64,000 nucleotides of DNA, taken from the NCBI RefSeq assembly GCF_004011695.2, contig NC_082405.1:992001-1056000 (forward strand), read 5' to 3'. Origin of the DNA: Ascochyta rabiei (Eukaryota; Ascomycota; Dothideomycetes; Pleosporales; Didymellaceae). The position numbers were made by a program, and so were the translations under genes. The first letter of the stretch is position 1. The number at the start of each line of letters is the position of its first letter. A model generated the notes under the pieces. It was given only the letters and a program-made list of their open reading frames with translations, did no database searches and was not told the DNA's origin. This document shows, in pieces, positions 57,001-64,000 of the stretch.

Positions 57001-60000
57001 TAGTTGAAGACTTCGTACATCTTCTGATCATACTGCTCAGCGATCGCACCTGCCTCATTCCTGCGGGAAAAAATGGTGGATCGCACCTCTCCGCTATGCG
57101 GCGAGACATCGCGCATGTTCTATGCTTTAAGCCGCTCTCGTTCTCTGACATGACTGCACGATTGTCAGATCGGATACAGAACATGGACGAATTTTCCGAT
57201 GTCCTTCATGAGATGACGCGGTTTCGAGCACCCGAAGGCTTGTCAGACAGTGGCACTTTTGAATTGAAGGAGCAATATCTCGACCTGATCGATCCCTATG
57301 TTCACCAATATAACCGCAACCAACGAGAAGAAGCCGAAAACATTTACAAGAACTATAAGGCCAAGAAGACCGGAAAGCTAGCCAGCAACATTGTGTTCGA
57401 ACCAAGTCTTCAACCCGTCATGTCCGGCCTCTTCCAGAACATCGCAGGTTTTACGAGGACACCACTCTTCACTCAAGTCATGTACTACCTCCTAGGCTAC
57501 GGTCTGAAAGTGGCGGTCGCGACACCAAACATACCTGCAACACGTGTGGAGACGTATACCCAATTCGTGCTCCAGCTGCTTCTCGTTGCCATACTCGAAG
57601 ACAAATCTGAGCAACACGATTGGTCTGAAGAGATGCCTGATTCTTTCGTGGCTTCTATACTCACCAAATCAGCAAACGTTGGCATAGCCGAGCACCCAAC
57701 CATCTTGTCGCTTCTACTGGCTCTACAGGAGAAGGAGGAATACAAGAGCTGTGAATCGAAGATCACGTTGATTCTACACAGGCTGAAACAGCGACAACAA
57801 CACAAGTTCATTATTGCAGCTGCGGCTCTCAACGTCCCAACCGATAGGATGGACACTGCATCACCGGCCAGCTTTGGACTTGAGGAGAAAGAGCTGAAGA
57901 AGCAGCAGGCTTTGGATCGGCAAGCGAGGGTCATGGCAGCCTTCAAGGAGCAGCAAGGCAAATTCATGGCCAATCAAGATTTTGACTGGGGAGAAGACGA
58001 CTTCAGCGATCTGGAAGACGAAGATGGTGGTCTTGTCGCCGAAGAGAAGACATTCAAATATCCCTCCGGTACATGCATCTTGTGTCAAGAGGAGACGAAC
58101 GATCAAAAGCTCTACGGTACCTTTGGCTATGTCTCGGAGAGTCGCATACTCCGACAAACTGATCTGCAAGATGATGATTGGGTGGACGAAGTCACGCAAA
58201 CTCCTACCAGTCTCGATCGCTCAGCCGATGAGGTTAGACCTTTTGGGGTTTCAGGGAAGAACAGACAAACAGTCGAGAAGGTCAACGCCGGCGGAGAACG
58301 TGTCGCGACAGAAAGACAAACCCTTGGTAAAGGCTTCCCTCGTGCACACGTCAAGTCGGGCCCAGTCTCCACCGGTTGCGGGCACATCATGCACTACACC
58401 TGCTTTGAGGTTTACCTGCAGGCGACTCAGAGACGTCACGTTGGTCAAATTGCGAGGAACCACCCTGAACGTCCCGAGTTCAAAGAATTCATGTGCCCGC
58501 TCTGCAAGGCTCTGGGCAACATGTTTTTACCAATCATATGGAAACCGAAGAAGATCTTGCATCCTGGTGCGCTGGAGACGACAACGTCATTCGATGATTG
58601 GCTTGAGACCCGCGTTGCAACAATACACAAGAACTTCGAGGACGACCGGGGCAAGGCATCAGCCGCAGAGCTCGGTCAAGACAGAAAGAATTTGTATGAA
58701 TATGGTCAACATGACTTTGTTCAAAGCATCGCCGGCCATCTTCAGGAGCTCGTTAGGTCACCTGTATTCCCACCGCCTGCGCAACCGGCGGCAGCAGCGC
58801 ACCGGTTTCAGATCCCAGCTTTCTTGGGCGGAGCGCCGCGAGAAGCGGAACCAGAACCTGCACCGCCAGCAACTCAGATAACGGAGCTGTTCAAAGTATA
58901 TCAACGACTCCGGGATACTTTCCGTTCAAACGATATTCAGTCTGCCTTCACACATCTGCCCATGCCGGGAGCTGATATCGAAGATCTGACGCACACGGAT
59001 TCTCTTGCACAAGCCCTAGGACACTCAATTTCAGCGGTAGAGATTGCTCAACGGGGGGTTCAGTCAGACTTTGTTAGGGGCACACTGATCGACAAAATCC
59101 CCTCACAGACCTTGACCCACCTCCAGATTTTATCTGAAACTGTCACATCTTACGTCACGATTGGCAGTCTTGGAAACCGGGGATCAAGCTTGACCGGTAT
59201 CGAGTACCTTCGGACTCAGTATGAGCAGATTCGTCAACTGTTTGTAGGCCACCCGGGTGTATTCGACCCTGAAGTCCTTCCTCTCGATCTCAAAACGGTC
59301 ACGCCTCTCTTGTGTCACGATCCGTTTGTGTTCCTCACACAATGCGCGGCTGGTATTGTGCCAGCTACTGACCTTGATATTCACCACATATTGCGTATGT
59401 GCTACCTGTCAGAGATGGTAAGGGTTGTTCTAGCGTACACCAAAACCACAGAAGGCGAGCAAAACGCACCCCACTTCCAGCAACCAGAACGGTTCATCAA
59501 TTCTGATAAGGTTAGTGGCGGCCTCTTCTCCCCTGGCCAGCTAAACAGCCTTCTCTTCTTCGTCTGCGCCGTCTACAACGTAGCCAGCATGGACGACGCA
59601 CCCGCATTACTGGACATCGACAACATGCCGATCCCCGACCAATTCAAACACCCCGACTTCCTCTACTTCATGCATACCATGATATCCTCCTATGCGCTTC
59701 CCTTCCTCCGCAAAGCCGCCATCCTCATGCACGTCCGGTACGGTATCGAGCTACCCCACATTTCGATGGACCAGGTTGATGAGTCGGAACTTTCCCGCCT
59801 CACCACACTCCTGCGTCTTCCCTCTCTGCATGAGTTGTTCTCCTCTTTTGCCGCACGATCCAGCTCAGGGTACATCACGCGCTCCATCGTTGGTGGCTGG
59901 GTGCGACACCTGCTCTGGGCACAAGCAGGGAACCAGCCGCTCCGCCCGACAATCTCACTCTCGCATCCGGCGATTTTCGAACTCGTCGGCCTGCCCAAGA

Positions 60001-60487
60001 CATACGATATGCTCACCGATGAAGCGATACGTAGGAAATGCCCCACGACGGGCAAGGAGCTTACCGATCCAGCGCTGTGTTTGTTCTGCGGCGAGATCAT
60101 GTGCAGTCAGGCTGTGTGCTGTATGACAGGCAAGGGGCAGAGGGGCGGGTGCAATCAGCATCTTGCCAAGTGAGTGTTCTCCTCCCATCCCATTTTACAT
60201 ACACTAACGACAGATGCAGATGCGGCGGCCAAATCGGCATCTTCATCCACATCCGCAAGTGCATGGTTCTCTTCCTCAACAAGAACCACGGCACCTGGGC
60301 CGTCGCGCCGTACCTGGACAAGCATGGCGAAGTGGACCCCACGCTGCGACGACACCAGCAGTTGTTCCTCAACCAGAAGCGCTACGACGCCTTGCTGAGG
60401 AAAGTGTGGCTCGACGGCGGCATCCAGAGTCTGATTGCGAGGAAACTCGAGGGCGACATCAACAACGGCGGGTGGGAGACGTTGTAG
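54015..60487 (+). CDS. UBR1: E3 ubiquitin ligase UBR1 (N-recognin)
   Basis: join(54015..60169,60220..60487), 2140 residues. The UBR box, residues 87-155 (CGHIFKNGEATYRCKTC ... CCDCGD), recognises basic N-terminal residues. A ClpS-like domain, about 238-300 (LVLWNDEKHTVNDV), recognises bulky hydrophobic N-termini. An acidic linker and a 12-residue poly-Pro run follow near 440-490. The long helical scaffold precedes a RING-H2 at about 1352-1497 (CILCQEE ... CGHIMHYTC ... CPLC). The C-terminal UBR autoinhibitory domain ends CGGQIGIFIHIRKCMVLFL, restored by the 50-nt intron. Tandem acceptors at 60213 and 60219 are both in frame; 60219 gives the usual AKCGGQ. UBR1 targets N-degron proteins for proteasomal degradation with Rad6. 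Confidence 0.96.
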
Positions 60488-60832
60488 GCGAGTACGGCCA
60501 AGGGATGATAGAGGAGGGTATGCACGAATGAATGGGCCGCGGAGACTACAGAGCATCATCACGGCGTTGAGCGTATACAGTATATATAGTACATAAGAGT
60601 TCGGCATCACTCGTTCACCATTTTATGTCTGTCCATCACGCCTCCACTCTGTAGTGGTTCTGCAAGATTTCGGTAATCGCGGCTTGTCATTGTACATGGG
60701 AGCGCTCCTTCTACTCGAACGCGTAGCATAGCGTCCCGATAGTTATATATACAAAACGTCATATCTACATTGATGGTATTACGCATATCCTACAGGTAAT
60801 CTTTCCGCTTCCACTTCCACTTCCACTTCCTC
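60488..60832. other. Convergent intergenic region
   Basis: 3' flanks of UBR1 and MTF2. A short TTCCAC repeat lies at about 60809-60829. Nothing else seen. Confidence 0.45.
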
Positions 60833-62458
60833 CTACGACGGCGTCCACGGGACGAATTCCCCGCTCGAAGTCTTAGCCGCAGCTTCAGCACTGGCGGCGC
60901 TCTTATCGTGCTCTTGGTTGGCGTCGTCCGCGGCTTCGATTTCCAGCTTACTTTCCACCGTATCGTGTGCCTCGTTGTTTGCTGTCTCCATGTCCGCTGT
61001 TGGCATACTCTTGATGGGTTCCTTTGCCTCGGGAGCTTCTGCAGCGCTGTCTTGGCCCAGGAAGCCGAATTCAACGTCTGCATCTGCGGGCCGTGGCTGG
61101 GAATGTGACTGAAATGGTTCCAGCGCTCCATTGACGCCCTCGACGAGCGGGACATGGTCAGACGAGTCTTCGTCGCCGGCCCTGCGTCTCCTCGACACAG
61201 GTACGGTCCCCTTCTCCCTGCGCTCGTCATCGACGCCCACGCGACTAGCCACGATCTGGCGCCAGCGGCGCACCTCGCGGATCCCCTCGCCAAACTGATC
61301 CATGCCGTACACCATCTGCATTTCGCGGCCCAGCCGGCCGCTGCGTGCCATGTCGAATTCCTTGATCACTTGGTCCAGCAGGTGCAGCGTGTCGACGGAG
61401 AACTCAATGGCGCCGTTGTGCATGTCTGTCAGCAGGGAGACGAGCAGCGGGTACGAGGATTGCTGCAGCCAGGCTGTGCGGAGAAGTTGTGTGTAGAGTG
61501 CGGTTGTGGCGCCGAGGGCGTAGGACGAGCGGCCGAGGCTCTTCATGGTGGGTAGGATCGAAAGCGGCAAGGGGGAGGCGGGGAAGTGTGTGCGGAGGGT
61601 GGTGAGCGCGGTGAGAAGGTGGTGCGGGTAGTTTGCGAAGAGGATTTTGGGATCCGTCGTCGTGTTGGTAGACTTTGGGGTTCGAGATTTCCGGGGCGTA
61701 GGCTTGTTAGTGCCGTCGAGATCTAGCTGGCGGATCAAGTCAAAGACTTCGCGGTGCAGGACGTCCCAGAGGTCGCGGTCGGTTTTGGCGGACTTGAGGA
61801 GGTCGTCTACGCGGGTGCGCTCTCTCACGCGTGCTTCGTTCAGCTTTGCGGCTTTCGCGCTGACATCTTTCTTCCTCACCGCCCGCATCTCTGCACGCTT
61901 CATCTCAGGAGGGCGCGTTCCCCTCAAGATATGCTGTGCCATAGTCTGAAGGTCTTGTCTAGGCTTCCTGCTCTTCAGCTGTTCAGTGCTTGACCGGTTC
62001 CACTCTCTCGCCAGGTTTGGGTTGCCCTTCAGCGCCTCATCGAAGATCTTGTCCAGGTTCGCTGGGTTGTCCTCATCGTCAGGCTCCCAGTATTCGTCAG
62101 CAATGGCGTCGATCTCGACTTCGTGATCCTTCTCGTCTTGACGGCTGCCACGTGCGTTGAACTTCCTGTACAGCTTCTCAAAAGCAGCGCGCTCAGAGCC
62201 GGTGATTGTTGTTTTGCGCGCGGGCTCCAGGTCGTCGAGCGCCGGAGGCAGGTCGTCTTTGTCCTCAAAAGGAATGTCTTCGACAGCTGCTGCGTCATCT
62301 GGACGACTGTAGCGCGAGATGTTGCGACGTGCGATAGGCTGGGCGGCGGGCTTCCATTGCTGGATCGTGGCTGTCTGGTACAGGAACGGCAAGAGCGTCT
62401 TGGTGGTGGGTATACGAGATCGAGAGAGTGCTCGAAGAGTACTTGAGCATGCAGACAT
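60833..62458 (-). CDS. MTF2: Mtf2-like mitochondrial RNA-processing/transcription-coupling protein
   Basis: 541 residues, single exon; the ATG at 62458 opens MSACSSTLRALSRSRIPTTKTLLPF, an Arg/Ser/Leu-rich presequence typical of mitochondrial import. An acidic linker follows, then the Mtf2/Nam1 C-terminal domain recognisable from KTDRDLWDVLHREVFDLIRQLDLD, FANYPHHLLTALTTLRTHFPAS and LGATTALYTQLLRTAW. The last ~120 residues are an Ala/Glu-rich, probably disordered tail. In yeast, Mtf2/Nam1 couples mitochondrial transcription to RNA processing and translation. The frame upstream of 62458 is open but lacks a conserved start. An ACGCGT hexamer occurs 90 bp upstream. Confidence 0.82.
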   Translation of the reverse strand: MSACSSTLRALSRSRIPTTKTLLPFLYQTATIQQWKPAAQPIARRNISRYSRPDDAAAVEDIPFEDKDDLPPALDDLEPARKTTITGSERAAFEKLYRKFNARGSRQDEKDHEVEIDAIADEYWEPDDEDNPANLDKIFDEALKGNPNLAREWNRSSTEQLKSRKPRQDLQTMAQHILRGTRPPEMKRAEMRAVRKKDVSAKAAKLNEARVRERTRVDDLLKSAKTDRDLWDVLHREVFDLIRQLDLDGTNKPTPRKSRTPKSTNTTTDPKILFANYPHHLLTALTTLRTHFPASPLPLSILPTMKSLGRSSYALGATTALYTQLLRTAWLQQSSYPLLVSLLTDMHNGAIEFSVDTLHLLDQVIKEFDMARSGRLGREMQMVYGMDQFGEGIREVRRWRQIVASRVGVDDERREKGTVPVSRRRRAGDEDSSDHVPLVEGVNGALEPFQSHSQPRPADADVEFGFLGQDSAAEAPEAKEPIKSMPTADMETANNEAHDTVESKLEIEAADDANQEHDKSAASAEAAAKTSSGEFVPWTPS

Positions 62459-63305
62459 TGACAGAGAGAAATGTGGTATGGTGCAAGAGGCGAAACGGTG
62501 CAATGGCAACAGGCGATGATGAGGCGTGATCCCAAAACTTTTGGTCGACGCGTTAATCGCGTTAGGCAGGGGTCTAAGCGCGACTTGCTCTATGAAGTAA
62601 CTTTCGAACGCCATCGACGACAGGTCAGCACTACCGAACCACCTAGCCAGAACTCGACATGGTCCGTGTCTGACTGGGATCTTGCTGCAGTTTCCGGGTG
62701 CATGGTGGATGCACTGGTGAACGTTCTCGCAGCAGAGGTTGCACATTTGCACGGAGCGGCGTCAGACAGGTCATCAAATTGAGTGAGTTTTTGGACTTGT
62801 AGAGATGGCCTGTAGACTGCTACTTGGACTCAACAACAACCTCCGACCATTACCATGCTCCAAACTCGAGTCAAACCCAGACAAATCCTTGAAGCAACGC
62901 TAAGAAGCCAAGGAAAATGAAGCTAAAATTCAAGTAAAAGCAAGAACGCCCGCTGTCGTCGATTTGGTATATCTCAAGGCTTAACAGCCAGTGGCGCAAT
63001 GCTAACTAATTTCAAGCAAAAATCATCATGCAAATGCTCAACGATTGCGTCGTTGCAAACAGAATGCCGTCTCGGGTATCCGAAATACGAGTGGATCAAG
63101 CCTACTCGGGGTATCATCGAAAGGGGTCCTCTCCATCGGCCAAATCAAATGCGAAACGAGGTGTTGTGTGGTGGTGAACCAAGTTGGAGATGTATATCGT
63201 AGCGCCAGATCAGAAATATTCGTTATGTTGTTCCATGGCCGTAACTTCGTGTGTGAGATGGTTGAGTTGTATAAGGGAGATGCAAGTGTTGAGTTGTGAC
63301 GAGAG
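62459..63305. other. Intergenic, 0.85 kb
   Basis: Promoter of MTF2 (with ACGCGT at 62548) and 3' flank of the right-edge gene. No other feature seen. Confidence 0.5.
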
Positions 63306-64000
63306 TTAAGATCGGTTCTCAACAGCTTGATGTTCGCCAGTTGCCACAGCCACGAGTGCATCGAGTCGTCTCATGTCATGGACGCCTGCAGGAGGTGACG
63401 GTTGTCCAAGTGTGGTAGGTGCTCTCTCAGGCTCGCGCTGTGGTCTGTAGGTGGAACTAGAACTCGAGTTGGACAGTGTATGGCGATGATACGATTGGTA
63501 GCCGGTATGCAGTGGATGCGGCCTATCCATGATTGAGGCTGCAGGCTTGTATTCGTCCACATGTGTCCCTGGAGGATGTGCTTCAACGAAGCCGTTGCTG
63601 TGCACGATTGCAGGATGGTACTCGCTCATTGTGGTATTTCCAGGGGTTGGGACACCTTCGCTACTGCTGGAGTCCTCGGGAGACGTGCGCTGAATGGCTC
63701 GTACCGGTTGAGTGACTGGTTGACCGGCGGGTTGGCTGACAGGCCCGTTGTACCAAGCTTGTCGCTTGTTTCTGCGAGGCGTAGCAGGCAGTTCCTGAGG
63801 GTTACGCTCGAGCTCAGCCGGATGTATCTGTAGTGGCTGGGGAACATGAGAAGGCTGTTGATGGCTGAAGTAACCATGAGGTGCAGTCATTGGCCGTGTT
63901 GTAGCCGGTTGTCCATTCGGTGGGTACTGCGACCACGACTCACGTGGGGACGCTGATCCGGTAATGTCCAGACGGTTGATGCCCCTTTGCATTGTATCCT
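63306..64000 (-). CDS. 3' part of an unrecognised gene (cut by window edge)
   Basis: The frame is open from the right edge to a TGA at 63306, about 231 residues. An ATG at 63992 exists, but the frame stays open beyond it, so the true start is probably outside the window. The visible part is rich in Pro, Gln, Ser and His (HQQPSHVPQPLQIHPAE; TYRPQREPERAPT) with no folded domain until the end, where MRRLDALVAVATGEHQAV looks like a short conserved C-terminal helix. Such Pro/Gln-rich tails ending in an LVAVAT-type helix are suggestive of fungal transcription factors, but that is inference. Confidence 0.6.
   Translation of the reverse strand, partial: DTMQRGINRLDITGSASPRESWSQYPPNGQPATTRPMTAPHGYFSHQQPSHVPQPLQIHPAELERNPQELPATPRRNKRQAWYNGPVSQPAGQPVTQPVRAIQRTSPEDSSSSEGVPTPGNTTMSEYHPAIVHSNGFVEAHPPGTHVDEYKPAASIMDRPHPLHTGYQSYHRHTLSNSSSSSTYRPQREPERAPTTLGQPSPPAGVHDMRRLDALVAVATGEHQAVENRS

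Noticed and set aside
1..64000. Transposable elements, viral insertions, telomeric repeats or secondary-metabolite core genes
   Set aside because: No transposase, reverse transcriptase, terminal repeats, TTAGGG arrays, PKS, NRPS or terpene synthase sequence was seen in any frame.

Overview
The window is nuclear DNA from a filamentous ascomycete (Pezizomycotina; the gene set and architecture would suit Dothideomycetes such as Pleosporales, but the order is inference). The reasons are eukaryotic genes split by many short introns (mostly 46-60 nt, GTANGT-like donors, CTAAC/CTGAC-like branch sites), dense genes on both strands, and fungus-specific families: Vac7, phosphoketolase, maltose-type sugar permease, Mtf2, and delta-8 sphingolipid desaturase. 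I recognise 25 protein-coding genes (one cut by the right edge), one probable pseudogene and one intron-containing tRNA. There is no transposon, virus, CRISPR array or secondary-metabolite cluster. Exon boundaries were read by hand, using phase and family resemblance.

Left part (1-16 kb): a large orphan protein with an N-terminal Cys/His cluster (-), phosphoglucomutase/phosphopentomutase (-), a cytochrome b5-fused sphingolipid desaturase (+), Vac7 (+), a secreted EGF plus beta-propeller protein (+) and tRNA-Asn(GTT) (+). Region 16-31.5 kb: phosphoketolase (-), sugar permease (-), a Kid/KIF22-like chromokinesin (-), a secreted Ser/Thr-rich mucin (+) and a UBR7/Mlo2-type protein (-). Region 31.5-39.5 kb: MCM2 (+), a broken F-box gene (+), and the ribosomal protein genes RPL30 (+) and RPL10 (+).

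Region 39.5-53 kb is a compact run of housekeeping genes in alternating orientation: ATG9 (-)/COG6 (+) head to head, NIF3 (-)/BolA (+) head to head, flotillin (-), an unknown PPSY protein (+), and PYM (-)/QCR9 (+) head to head. A 17-copy, 14-bp minisatellite follows. The right end has the N-recognin UBR1 (+, 2140 aa), mitochondrial Mtf2 (-) and the 3' part of an unrecognised gene (-).

The window is mostly core eukaryotic biology: replication, translation, autophagy and Golgi traffic, N-degron recognition, mitochondrial function and carbon metabolism. The less ordinary signals are two GC-AG introns (NIF3 and QCR9), a 66-residue protein assembled from five exons including a 9-nt first exon, the T-free minisatellite that keeps all six frames open, a recently broken F-box gene, an orphan 1124-residue protein, and a shared promoter between ATG9 and COG6. 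I did not find a convincing new multi-gene system.
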